42,843 bases of DNA, from assembly GCA_017548445.1 (NCBI GenBank), contig JAFYZZ010000035.1, positions 1 to 42,843 on the forward strand, given 5' to 3'. Below the pieces are notes generated by a model. The model was given only the letters and a program-made list of their open reading frames with translations. It searched no databases and was not told the origin of the DNA. Source of the DNA: Bacteroidales bacterium (GTDB lineage Bacteria > Bacteroidota > Bacteroidia > Bacteroidales > UBA932). Within the stretch, counting starts at the first letter, position 1; every line of letters starts with the position of its first letter. Of the stretch, positions 8,045 through 16,113 are shown piece by piece. The position numbers were made by a program, and so were the translations under genes.

Positions 8045-9361
8045 TTAGTCTACGGGGATGTCCTTGTTCACGTTCTTGCTGCCGATGAGTGCATAGAAAA
8101 CCATATATACGAGCACGGCGATGACAACCACGTAGCTGATACGCAGCGAGCCGATGGTGGTGCCCACGATGGAGTTCTGGATCAGCGGGAGGATACCGCC
8201 GCCGACGACCATCATCATAAAGATGCCGGAAGCCTTTTCCGTGTACTTGCCCAGGCCCTCGGTGGCCAGGTTGAAGATGCAGCCCCACATAATGGAAGTG
8301 CAGAGGCCCATCAGCACAAGGAAGACGGTAAAGAGAGGCACATTGTTGATTGCGAACGAACCGTTGCTGAAGCCGACCATAGAGACACCCTTCGTGGCGG
8401 GAACGATCATAGAGATGAGGACCAGCACGATACCGATGCAGGAAACGGTGAGCAGCTGCGCGCGGCTGGAGATCTTGCCGCTGATGAAGCCGGAAGTCAG
8501 ACGGCCGACCAGCATCAGCAGCCAGTAAAGACCGGTCATACCGCCGATGATGGCGGCGGCATTGGAAGAATTGGCAGGATCGAACAGGTTGAAGTTCACT
8601 TCCTTGCCCAGGAAGTTGCCGAAGGTGTTCGGGATACCGACTTCCATACCCACATAGCAGAAGATGGCGATGGCGCCCAGCACGAAGTGACGGAAGTTCC
8701 AGGGGCTGTGCTCGCTCTTCACGGCAGCAGATTCGGTCTTCCTCTGATGAGGCTCTTCTATCTTGGCGAAATAGATGACGATGAACGCCACGACGAAGAT
8801 GGCGATGGCGCCGAACAGCATCGGGCTGACCTCGGTGATCTTCGTGCTCTTGGTGATGGCGCCGACATAGGAACCGACCATAATCGGGGCGATCGTTCCG
8901 GCAAAGGAGTTGCAGGCGCCGCCGAGCTGAAGGAGCTGGTTGCCCTTAGCTCCGCCGCCGCCGATGAGGTTCAGCATCGGATTGACGACCGTATTCAGCA
9001 TACATACGCAGAGGCCGCAGACGAAAGCGCCCAGCAGGTAGATGCAGAAGCCGGGGATACCGGAACTGAAACCGGAAAAGTACTGGATGAGCAGGCCGAC
9101 GACACCCACTGCGATAGCGATCAGCGCGGTCTTCTTGTAACCAACCTTCGTCAGCATATTTCCGGCAGGAATACCCATAAACAGGTATGCCAGGAAATTC
9201 ATAAAGTTACCCATAAAGCCGAGCGCCGGATTGTTGCCCACGGCATCGTCCATCGTCCAGATGTTGCCAACAGGCGCGGCCATGTTGGTGACGAATGCAA
9301 TCATCGCGAAGAGGAAGAACATCGTGATGACTGCAACCATGTTGATTTTTTTCTTTTCCAT
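8045..9361 (-). CDS. MFS sugar transporter, FHS (GluP/FucP) type
   Basis: 438 residues with about 12 membrane segments, in the fucose/glucose/galactose:H+ symporter branch of the major facilitator superfamily. Typical features are the start MVAVITMFFLFAMIAF, the segment NPMLNLIGGGGAKGNQLLQLGGACNSFAGTIAP with its Gly/Asn-rich helix, and GRLTSGFISGKISSRAQL after helix 7. It is followed after 12 bases by the ROK kinase. Its base composition is visibly lower in GC than its neighbours, and it holds the only two CATG sites in the window (9281 and 9338, in the first 33 codons), which may mean more recent arrival. Confidence 0.87.
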   Translation of the reverse strand: MEKKKINMVAVITMFFLFAMIAFVTNMAAPVGNIWTMDDAVGNNPALGFMGNFMNFLAYLFMGIPAGNMLTKVGYKKTALIAIAVGVVGLLIQYFSGFSSGIPGFCIYLLGAFVCGLCVCMLNTVVNPMLNLIGGGGAKGNQLLQLGGACNSFAGTIAPIMVGSYVGAITKSTKITEVSPMLFGAIAIFVVAFIVIYFAKIEEPHQRKTESAAVKSEHSPWNFRHFVLGAIAIFCYVGMEVGIPNTFGNFLGKEVNFNLFDPANSSNAAAIIGGMTGLYWLLMLVGRLTSGFISGKISSRAQLLTVSCIGIVLVLISMIVPATKGVSMVGFSNGSFAINNVPLFTVFLVLMGLCTSIMWGCIFNLATEGLGKYTEKASGIFMMMVVGGGILPLIQNSIVGTTIGSLRISYVVVIAVLVYMVFYALIGSKNVNKDIPVD

Positions 9362-9388
9362 TGTTCTATGATGTTTTAGTGATTATTA

Positions 9389-11314
9389 TCAGAGGGATGC
9401 GAGATTCTTTTCGTTGAGCAGCGCCTTGCCTTCGGGCGTGTAGGCGTAGGCGATGCGGTCGGCGTAATGCTCCTCGACCTTGCGGCGCACGATCTTCATC
9501 GTGGAGTTCATCATCTCGTTGGCGATGGTGTAGGGCTCGTCGCAGACGACCACCGCGGCCGGCAGCCAGCGGTCCGGGAACAGGTCCTCGTGCGGGCCGC
9601 CCGTCTTGTAGGTGTCGATCTCGGCCTGGATCTTCTCCAGCATCGCCACCTTGCCTTCGCGGGTCTTCGGGTCCAGGCCCTGCTGCTTCGCGTAATCGGC
9701 GAGCGCCTCCTTCTCCGGCACGATGAGCACGATGGTATAGGGGTTCTGGTTGTTGTGCAGGACCACCTGGGAGACGTATTTCGACACCTCGGGGAGGCTG
9801 TCCTCGAAAGCCTCGGGCGAGTACTTCTCGCCGTCGGAACTGATGAGCAGCGACTTGAACCGGCCCGTCACATAGAGGAAGTCGGGGTCGAAGGGGCAGA
9901 TGTAGCCCATATCGCCGGTGTGCAGCCAGCCGTCGACGACGGTCTTGGCCGTGGCCTCCGGATTCTTCCAGTAGCCGGCCATCACGTTCTCGCCGCGCAC
10001 GACGATCTCGCCCTTCTGGCCGTGGGGCAGCTCGTTGCCCTGGTCGTCGCAGATGATGCAGTCCATCGGGCGGACGATGCGGCCGGAGGATCCGAAGATG
10101 GCGTGGCCGGTGGAGTTGGCGCAGATGATCGGGGTGGCCTCCGTGAGGCCGTAGCCCTGGAACATCGGCATTCCGACGGCGCAGAAGAAGCGCTGGAGCT
10201 CGATGTCCAGCAGCGCGCCGCCGCCCACGAAGTACTTCATCCGGCCGCCGAAACTTTCGCGCACCTTCTTGAAGAGGATCTTGTCGAAGAGCCACATCAG
10301 CGGCTTGCGCCACCAGTTCAGGAAGCCGCCGCGGTTGTAGTATTCCTTGTTGTAAGCGATGGCATTCTTCACGGCGAAGTTGAAGAGCTTCTCCGCCTTG
10401 GGGCCCTTGGCCTTGATGCCGCTCTCGATGTTCTTCTTGAAGTTACGGGCCAGCGCAGGCACGGAAAGCATCACGTGCGGACGCGTCTCGCGGATGGCCA
10501 CGGGGACGTTCTTCAGCGTGGCGAGGGAGTTCTTGCCGATGGGCACGAAAGCGATGCTGCCGCCGGAGTACATCATCGTGTACATACCGGCCACGTGCCC
10601 GAAGCAGTGGTCCAGCGGCAGGATGATGAGCATCACGGAATTCTCTTCGATCTGGATGACGGAATGGCCCTGGGCCACGTTGGCCGTATAGTTGCGGTGC
10701 GTGAGCAGGATGCCCTTCGGGTCGGCGGTGGTGCCGGAGGTGTAGCTGATGTTGGCGTAGTCGTCGGGGCCGACGGAGGAGTAGCGCGCAATGAAGGCGG
10801 CCTCGTTCTCCTGGAGGAAGGCGTCGCCCATCTTCTGCACCTCGGACATCCGGATCTCCTTCTCCTCCAGGACATCGTAGCTGAAGGCCGTGTCGTCGAA
10901 GACGATCACCTTCTTCACGGCCGGGCACTGGGGCAGGATCTTGCGGATCTTGGGCAGCTGGTTGCCGGACACGAGGATCCACTGCGAATCGGAGTGACCG
11001 ATGCGGAAGATCAGGTCGGCGTCGGCGCCGAGGTTCACCGACAGGGGGACGTCGGTGGCGCCGGCGTACAAGGCGCCCAGCTCGGCTAGGATCCACATCG
11101 CACGGCTCTCGGACAGCAGGGCGATCTTGTCGCCTTTCTCCAGGCCGAGGGCCATCAGGCCAGCGCCGATGCGGTAAGCGGTCTTGCGCGTCTGCTCCTG
11201 GGTGATCTCCTGCCAGACGCCGTCCACCTTCTCGCGAAGATAGACGTGGTCGGCAAACTGATGCGTGTACTTCTCGACAAAGTCGATGATGGTGGGTCTT
11301 CCGTTATTCTCCAT
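9389..11314 (-). CDS. AMP-forming long-chain acyl-CoA synthetase
   Basis: 641 residues, ANL superfamily, FAA1-like branch. It activates fatty acids to acyl-adenylate and then acyl-CoA. Visible motifs: YTSGTTADPKG (the phosphate-binding A3 motif, near residue 190), PLDHCFGHVAGMY, GYGLTEATPIICAN (A5), WLHTGDMGYICP (A7) and FKSLLISSDGEKYSPEAFE (A8-like). No signal peptide. The ATG at 11314 overlaps the end of the upstream deoxynucleoside kinase by 11 bases, so the two are translationally linked. No metabolic link to its neighbours is evident. Acyl chain length cannot be read from the sequence. Confidence 0.92.
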   Translation of the reverse strand: MENNGRPTIIDFVEKYTHQFADHVYLREKVDGVWQEITQEQTRKTAYRIGAGLMALGLEKGDKIALLSESRAMWILAELGALYAGATDVPLSVNLGADADLIFRIGHSDSQWILVSGNQLPKIRKILPQCPAVKKVIVFDDTAFSYDVLEEKEIRMSEVQKMGDAFLQENEAAFIARYSSVGPDDYANISYTSGTTADPKGILLTHRNYTANVAQGHSVIQIEENSVMLIILPLDHCFGHVAGMYTMMYSGGSIAFVPIGKNSLATLKNVPVAIRETRPHVMLSVPALARNFKKNIESGIKAKGPKAEKLFNFAVKNAIAYNKEYYNRGGFLNWWRKPLMWLFDKILFKKVRESFGGRMKYFVGGGALLDIELQRFFCAVGMPMFQGYGLTEATPIICANSTGHAIFGSSGRIVRPMDCIICDDQGNELPHGQKGEIVVRGENVMAGYWKNPEATAKTVVDGWLHTGDMGYICPFDPDFLYVTGRFKSLLISSDGEKYSPEAFEDSLPEVSKYVSQVVLHNNQNPYTIVLIVPEKEALADYAKQQGLDPKTREGKVAMLEKIQAEIDTYKTGGPHEDLFPDRWLPAAVVVCDEPYTIANEMMNSTMKIVRRKVEEHYADRIAYAYTPEGKALLNEKNLASL

Positions 11315-11942
11315 ACTGCTTGTCTTTCGGGGTGAAGAGGCCGTACAGCTGGGCGTCGATCATATCGGTCACCTTGGCGAAGTCCTCGGGGTTGTTGCCG
11401 AACTTGATGTGGTCCGCGTCGATGATTAGCAGGTTGCCCGGATAGTCCTTGATCCAGTTCTCGTACTTTTCGTTCAGGCCGGTCAGGTAGTCGATGCGGA
11501 TGCTCTTCTCGTACTCGCGGCCGCGCTTCTGAATCTGGGAGATGAGGTTCGGAATGCTGGAGCGCAGGTAGATGAGCAGGTCCGGATTCCCTACCAGCGA
11601 CATCATCAGGTCGAAGAGGTCGCTGTAGTTCTCGAAATCGCGGGTGCTCATCAGCCCCATATCGTGCAGGTTCGGGGCGAAGATGCGGGCGTCCTCGTAG
11701 ATGGTGCGGTCCTGGATGATCACGTCGTCGGTCTTCGCAATCTCCACCACGTCCTTGAAGCGCTTGTTGAGGAAATAAATCTGGAGATTGAACGACCAGC
11801 GCTGCATATCCTCATAGAAATCAGAGAGATACGGGTTGAAGTCCACGGATTCGTACTTGGGAATCCAACCATAGTGCGCGGCCAGCATCTTGGTGAGCGT
11901 GGTCTTGCCGCTGCCGATGTTTCCTGCTATCGCAATGTGCAT
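11304..11942 (-). CDS. Deoxynucleoside kinase (downstream copy)
   Basis: 212 residues of the deoxynucleoside kinase family that salvages deoxynucleosides. P-loop GNIGSGKTT (7-15), the DRT motif in IIQDRTIYEDA, and the Arg-rich lid around QKRGREYEKSIRIDYLTGLNEKYENW are present. It forms a tandem pair with the next gene upstream, a clear paralogue. Tandem dNK pairs in other bacteria can form heterodimers or divide dA/dG and dC/dT specificity, but which applies here cannot be seen. A possible own promoter lies at 11964-11995. Confidence 0.9.
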   Translation of the reverse strand: MHIAIAGNIGSGKTTLTKMLAAHYGWIPKYESVDFNPYLSDFYEDMQRWSFNLQIYFLNKRFKDVVEIAKTDDVIIQDRTIYEDARIFAPNLHDMGLMSTRDFENYSDLFDLMMSLVGNPDLLIYLRSSIPNLISQIQKRGREYEKSIRIDYLTGLNEKYENWIKDYPGNLLIIDADHIKFGNNPEDFAKVTDMIDAQLYGLFTPKDKQYGE

Positions 11943-11963
11943 ATTCCGTTTCTTTATAGCTTA

Positions 11964-11995
11964 CAAATTTACGAATTATTTGAATAGTCCGAACA
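11964..11995 (-). promoter_or_regulatory. Possible promoter of the downstream deoxynucleoside kinase
   Basis: Minus-strand -7 box TAAATTTG (11964-11971), 21 bases before the start codon at 11942. Twenty bases further upstream is TGTT (11992-11995), a poor -33 match. The same -7 box at the same distance precedes the upstream paralogue. Confidence 0.5.
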
Positions 11996-12590
11996 GTTCG
12001 GCGTCGATCTTGTCCGTAATGGACGCGAAATCCTCCGGCCGGTTCTCGAAATCCAGGTGGTCCGCGTCGATCACGAGCAGCCGCCCCTTGTATTCTGCGA
12101 TCCACTTTTCATATCGCTCGTTCAGCCCGGAGAGGTACTCCAGGCTCATCGACTGCTCATAGTCGCGGCCGCGTTTCTGGATCTGGGAGACGAGGTGCGG
12201 CACGCCGCACTTCAGGTAGATGAGCAGGTCCGGCGGGCTCACCATCGACATCATCAGGCGGAACAGCTGCATATAGGTGTCGTAATCCCGGTCGGAGAGG
12301 TTGCCGAGGTCGTGGTTGTTGGCCACGAAGATCTCCACGCCTTCGAGGATGGTGCGGTCCTGGATGATCACCTCCCTGGACTTGGCGATGTCCAGCAGGT
12401 CCTGGAAGCGCTGTGCCAGGAAGTAGGTTTCCAGGTTGTAGGACCAGCGCGGGATGTCCTTGTAATAGTCCTCCAGATAGGGGTTGTACGTCACGGCTTC
12501 GTATTTGGGCGTCCAGCCGTAGTGTTCCGAGAGCTTGCGGGTGAGCGTGGTCTTTCCGCACCCGATGTTTCCAGCGATTCCGATGTGCAT
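11976..12590 (-). CDS. Deoxynucleoside kinase (upstream copy)
   Basis: 204 residues, paralogue of the following gene with the same order of motifs: P-loop GNIGCGKTT, IIQDRTILEGVEIF, and the lid QKRGRDYEQSMSLEYLSGLNERYEKW. The start at ATG 12590 (MHIGIAGNIGCGKT) is chosen over an in-frame ATG at 12623 because it aligns with the paralogue and because a TAAATTTG -7 box (12612-12619) lies between the two. The gene opens the six-gene run that continues through the acyl-CoA ligase, sugar transporter, glucokinase and FKBP protein, with gaps of at most 33 bases. Confidence 0.9.
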   Translation of the reverse strand: MHIGIAGNIGCGKTTLTRKLSEHYGWTPKYEAVTYNPYLEDYYKDIPRWSYNLETYFLAQRFQDLLDIAKSREVIIQDRTILEGVEIFVANNHDLGNLSDRDYDTYMQLFRLMMSMVSPPDLLIYLKCGVPHLVSQIQKRGRDYEQSMSLEYLSGLNERYEKWIAEYKGRLLVIDADHLDFENRPEDFASITDKIDAELFGLFK

Positions 12591-12611
12591 CTTGGTTATG
12601 AGTGTAACATA

Positions 12612-12639
12612 CAAATTTAACACAAGTTTTGTAAATTTG
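12612..12639. promoter_or_regulatory. Divergent -7 boxes between deoxynucleoside kinase and MBL hydrolase
   Basis: TAAATTTG is present on the minus strand at 12612-12619 (21 bases before the kinase ATG at 12590) and on the plus strand at 12632-12639 (22 bases before the hydrolase ATG at 12662). No good -33 TTTG is seen at the expected distance for either, so only the -7 parts are supported. Confidence 0.5.
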
Positions 12640-12661
12640 CCATAACAAAAGACGCAAAGTG

Positions 12662-13363
12662 ATGCTCAATATCCGTTCCCTCACCTGCAACGATCTCCAG
12701 GAACGCTGCTACATCGTCTGGCGCGAGGCGCCCCGCTGCGCCGTGGTCGATCCCGGCTGCTGCGGGGAAGACAGGCTGAAACTGCTCTGGAAGGTGCTCG
12801 AAGAGGAAAAACTCACCCCCGAGGCCATCCTTCTCACGCATTCCCATTTCGACCACATCTATGCCGTGAAGGACCTCCTGGACCGTTTCGGCGCCATTCC
12901 GGTGTATATGCACCCGGACGAGAAGCGCATCCTCCGCCACGTCGGCGTGATGCCCCGGTATATGGGCCTGCCGGAACCGGACGCGGACTTCCCCTGGACG
13001 GAACTTGCGGAAAGGCCGCTCGCCGTCGCGGGAATGAAATTCGAGGTCATCGCCACGCCCGGGCACAGCCCGGGGAGCGTGTGCTACCTGGACCGCGAGG
13101 CAGGCATCCTCTTCAGCGGCGACACCCTTTTCGCCGGCTCCATCGGCCGCTCCGACCTCCCGGGCGGCGAATACGACGACCTCATCCGCTCCATCCTGGA
13201 GAAACTCCTCCCGCTCGACCCCGCCACACGCATCTTCCCCGGTCACGGCCCTTCCTCCACCATCGGCCAGGAACGCACGGGCAACCCCTTCCTCGAACCC
13301 TTCAACGAGCCGGAAGAAGCGCTGGATCCCGATTTGGAACCGGTGGTGATTACCCGGAACTGA
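12662..13363 (+). CDS. MBL-fold metallo-hydrolase (glyoxalase II-like)
   Basis: 233 residues. The metal-binding motif LLTHSHFDHIYAV (about 57-69), the later His in TPGHSPGSVCY, the Asp in FSGDTLFAGSIGRSDLPGG and the C-terminal FPGHGPSSTIGQERTGNPFL are the full set for the binuclear hydrolases of the hydroxyacylglutathione hydrolase/YcbL group. The real substrate is unknown; a thioester is the usual guess. A GTG directly precedes the ATG at 12662; ATG is preferred. It is transcribed alone and its stop abuts the convergent DUF486 stop without an intervening base. Confidence 0.9.
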   Translation: MLNIRSLTCNDLQERCYIVWREAPRCAVVDPGCCGEDRLKLLWKVLEEEKLTPEAILLTHSHFDHIYAVKDLLDRFGAIPVYMHPDEKRILRHVGVMPRYMGLPEPDADFPWTELAERPLAVAGMKFEVIATPGHSPGSVCYLDREAGILFSGDTLFAGSIGRSDLPGGEYDDLIRSILEKLLPLDPATRIFPGHGPSSTIGQERTGNPFLEPFNEPEEALDPDLEPVVITRN

Positions 13364-13735
13364 TTATTTCAGGAACGCGAAGAACACCGCCAGCACCAGG
13401 CAGGCGAACGCGGCGAGGTGGTTCCACTCGAAATGCTGTCCCTGGAAGAGGAAGTGCACGATGAGCGTGAAGATGGTCAGGGAGATCACTTCCTGCAGGA
13501 TCTTCAGCTGCATCAGGCTGAAGGGGCCGCCGTTGCCCGCGAAACCGATCCGGTTGGCCGGCACGGTGAGGCAGTACTCGAAGAAGGCGATTCCCCAGGA
13601 AAACAGGATGACGAGGATCAGCGGCCATCCGGTCGAGATCTTCATCTCCTGGAGTTTGAGATGGCCGTACCACGCGAGCGTCATAAAAACGTTCGAGCAG
13701 ACGAGCATCAGGATGGTCCAGATTCCTTGTTGCAT
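13364..13735 (-). CDS. DUF486 small membrane protein
   Basis: 123 residues with four predicted membrane helices, matching DUF486 (PF04342), a family related in shape to small multidrug/EamA-type halves. The block SWGIAFFEYCLTVPANRIGF followed by FSLMQLKILQEVISL is diagnostic for the family. No transport substrate is known. It lies 38 bases downstream of pbpC; a -7-like TATATTTG (13759-13766, minus strand) falls in that gap, so it may have its own promoter. Confidence 0.85.
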   Translation of the reverse strand: MQQGIWTILMLVCSNVFMTLAWYGHLKLQEMKISTGWPLILVILFSWGIAFFEYCLTVPANRIGFAGNGGPFSLMQLKILQEVISLTIFTLIVHFLFQGQHFEWNHLAAFACLVLAVFFAFLK

Positions 13736-13773
13736 AGCGCGTAATCGAAAAAAACGCGCAAATATAGCAAAAA

Positions 13774-16086
13774 CTATCGTACGGTGAACAGGTGCACCCG
13801 GCGCTCGCCCTGGCCGTCGATCAGCGTCAGGCGGTGCTGCCCCGGGGCGGGGTCCACACGCAGTTCGTGCTCGCCGGTGGTCTCCCCCACGAATTCGTCG
13901 TCGATATGCCAGTAGATGGTGGCGGTAGGGTCGGAATGCGCGGCCCGGAAAACTGCTCCGTTCTGCTGGCCCGACAAGGCACGCGTGAGCACCAGCGTGA
14001 TGCCGTTCTGCGGATAGATGATCTCGATGGGGTTATGGCCGGACGAGGCCGCGTCGTAGAGCGGATGCTTGGGCGGCAGCGGCTTGTACTCCAGATGCCG
14101 CTGCATATAGTACCACTCCTGGGCGGGCGGCAGCACGAAGCGCACTTCGGTGCGCATCTCTTCCGGCGGACACACGCTCGAATTCACCTGCCAGCGCCCC
14201 TCGGCGTCCAGATGCACCAGGCGGTGGTAGCGGCACATATCCGGCTGCTCGGCCACGTCCGGCACCCACAGGGTGTCGCGGTGCGGGCAGAGGTCGCTCG
14301 CCGGGAAGCCGCTCTCGTGGCACACCTCGACCTGCGTCATCTCCCCGGTGGGACGGGAGAACCAGCCGGAGCCGGACAGCGACGAGAACACGTCGAACAT
14401 CACCGGCGCGGCATAGGACACGCCCGTCATTCCGGCGCGGCCCTCACCGTCGCTGTTGCCCACCCAGACCGCCACCACCCAGTCGCGGTTCACGCCCACG
14501 CACCAGGCGTCGCGGTTCCCCCAGCTCGTACCCGTCTTCCAGGCGATCCGCCGGCCGGTGGCGAAATCCATCCAGGAAGCCTCCTCCTCGGGCCGGTTGG
14601 CGTTCGAGAGCGCCTCGAAGGTCAGGTAGGCAGACGCCTTGCCGACGGGAATCTTCCGCACGGGCAGACGGCTCCGCCGCGCATCCGAAAGATACGCAAG
14701 CTCCTCATATACGGTATCTTCCGCGAGCTCAGCCGCCATATAGTAATAGGCGCGGGCCAGCGTTTCCAGCGTGATTTCGGCCCCGCCGAGGATCAGCGAC
14801 AGGCCGTAGTGGTCGGCATCCTTGTCGATGGTCGTGAAACCCATTCCGTGCAGCACATCCAGGAAACGCTCCGCGCCGAAGTCCTCCAGCATCCGCACGG
14901 AAGGGACGTTCAGCGAACGCTCGATGACCTCGTGCGCGGGAACGGCCCCGTCGAAGGTGCGGCTGTAGTTGTGCGGCGAGAAATTATTGTGGTTGTAGGG
15001 CGTGTCCTTCACCAGCGAGCCGGGCAGGATTTCGCCCGCCTGAAGCATCGAGGCGTATAGGAGCGGCTTCAGGGTGGAGCCGCTGGACCGCGCGGCCGGA
15101 ATCATATCCACGTCGGCCCCGCGCACCCGGGGAGCGCAGCCGCGCGTATTGCCGTAGTAGGCGCGGATCTCACCCGTATGCACGTCCGTGACCAGGATGC
15201 CCATATTGTCCACCAGATTGGTGCGGTAGGTGTCGAAATAGCGCCGGGCGATGGCGTTCACCCGCTCCTGCAGCACGGCGTCCAGCGTCGTGGAGAAGGG
15301 GCCGTCGCCCCGTTCCAGCCGGCAGCGCTCCAGCAGATGGTAGGCCAGGTCCGGCATCGGCAGCGGCTTGTCCGGCAGGGGCTCGTCCTTCGCCAGCAGA
15401 CATTCCGTCTCGTCGATCACGCCCTTCGCCGCCAGCTTGTCCAGCAGTGCATTGCGCTTCTCCAGGAGCCGCTCCCGGCTGCGGCCCGGATGGATCAGGC
15501 CCGGGGCGTTGGGAAGGACGGCAAGCATCGCGCTCTCGCCCCAGGAAAGGTCGTCGGCGCTGCGCCCGAAATAGCGCCAGGCGGCAGCCTCCAGCCCCAC
15601 CACATTGCCGCCGAAAGGCGCATTGGATGCATACAGGAGCAGGATTTTCTTTTTGCTGCAACGGAATTCCAGGCGCGTGGCCAGCACCATCTCATAGAGC
15701 TTCTCCGGCAGGGACCGGGGCTTGTCGGGACGGCTCAGGCGGATGACCTGCATCGTCAGGGTGCTGGCGCCGCTGACCACGTCTTTACGACGTATGTTCT
15801 GCACCAGCGCCCGGGCGGCGGACAGCGGGTCCACCCCGCCGTGCAGCCAGAAGCGCTTGTCTTCGAATGCCACGATGCAGCGGGTGAACTTCTCCGGCAC
15901 GTGGTCCGACGGCGGAAAACACCACTGCCCGTCCGCGGAGATGCGCGCCCCCAGCAAGGTGCCGTCGGCAGCCGTGGCCGTGGCGCAGAGCGGCGCGCGG
16001 AACAGTTGGCGGGGCAGACAGAAAAGATACCAGACAATCAGAATCGCCGGCACCGAAATCAAAAGTATTTTCTTAACTTTGGCCAT
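13774..16086 (-). CDS. pbpC: Penicillin-binding protein 1C
   Basis: 770 residues. One N-terminal membrane anchor (6-22), then a GT51 glycosyltransferase domain with catalytic Glu75 in FEDKRFW and the GASTLTMQ block. The transpeptidase domain has all three motifs: Ser337-T-L-Lys340, Ser391-L-Asn393 and Lys517-T-G-T-S. A C-terminal BiPBP_C-like beta domain covers roughly residues 680-770. It polymerises and cross-links peptidoglycan at the outer face of the inner membrane. It is divergent from the alpha-2-macroglobulin gene with only 27 bases between start codons, the classic pairing in which the trap neutralises proteases and PBP1C repairs breached wall. Confidence 0.95.
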   Translation of the reverse strand: MAKVKKILLISVPAILIVWYLFCLPRQLFRAPLCATATAADGTLLGARISADGQWCFPPSDHVPEKFTRCIVAFEDKRFWLHGGVDPLSAARALVQNIRRKDVVSGASTLTMQVIRLSRPDKPRSLPEKLYEMVLATRLEFRCSKKKILLLYASNAPFGGNVVGLEAAAWRYFGRSADDLSWGESAMLAVLPNAPGLIHPGRSRERLLEKRNALLDKLAAKGVIDETECLLAKDEPLPDKPLPMPDLAYHLLERCRLERGDGPFSTTLDAVLQERVNAIARRYFDTYRTNLVDNMGILVTDVHTGEIRAYYGNTRGCAPRVRGADVDMIPAARSSGSTLKPLLYASMLQAGEILPGSLVKDTPYNHNNFSPHNYSRTFDGAVPAHEVIERSLNVPSVRMLEDFGAERFLDVLHGMGFTTIDKDADHYGLSLILGGAEITLETLARAYYYMAAELAEDTVYEELAYLSDARRSRLPVRKIPVGKASAYLTFEALSNANRPEEEASWMDFATGRRIAWKTGTSWGNRDAWCVGVNRDWVVAVWVGNSDGEGRAGMTGVSYAAPVMFDVFSSLSGSGWFSRPTGEMTQVEVCHESGFPASDLCPHRDTLWVPDVAEQPDMCRYHRLVHLDAEGRWQVNSSVCPPEEMRTEVRFVLPPAQEWYYMQRHLEYKPLPPKHPLYDAASSGHNPIEIIYPQNGITLVLTRALSGQQNGAVFRAAHSDPTATIYWHIDDEFVGETTGEHELRVDPAPGQHRLTLIDGQGERRVHLFTVR

Positions 16087-16094
16087 CGTTAGAA

Positions 16095-16111
16095 CAAATG
16101 TAGTAATTTTC
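16095..16111. promoter_or_regulatory. Divergent -7 boxes between pbpC and alpha-2-macroglobulin
   Basis: Minus strand: TACATTTG (16095-16102), 8 bases before the pbpC ATG at 16086. Plus strand: TAATTTTC (16104-16111), 2 bases before the macroglobulin ATG at 16114, with TTTG at 16078-16081, 22 bases upstream. The two boxes nearly touch, so the polymerases would compete and both leaders would be extremely short. The plus box is a weak match. Confidence 0.4.
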
Positions 16112-16113
16112 CT

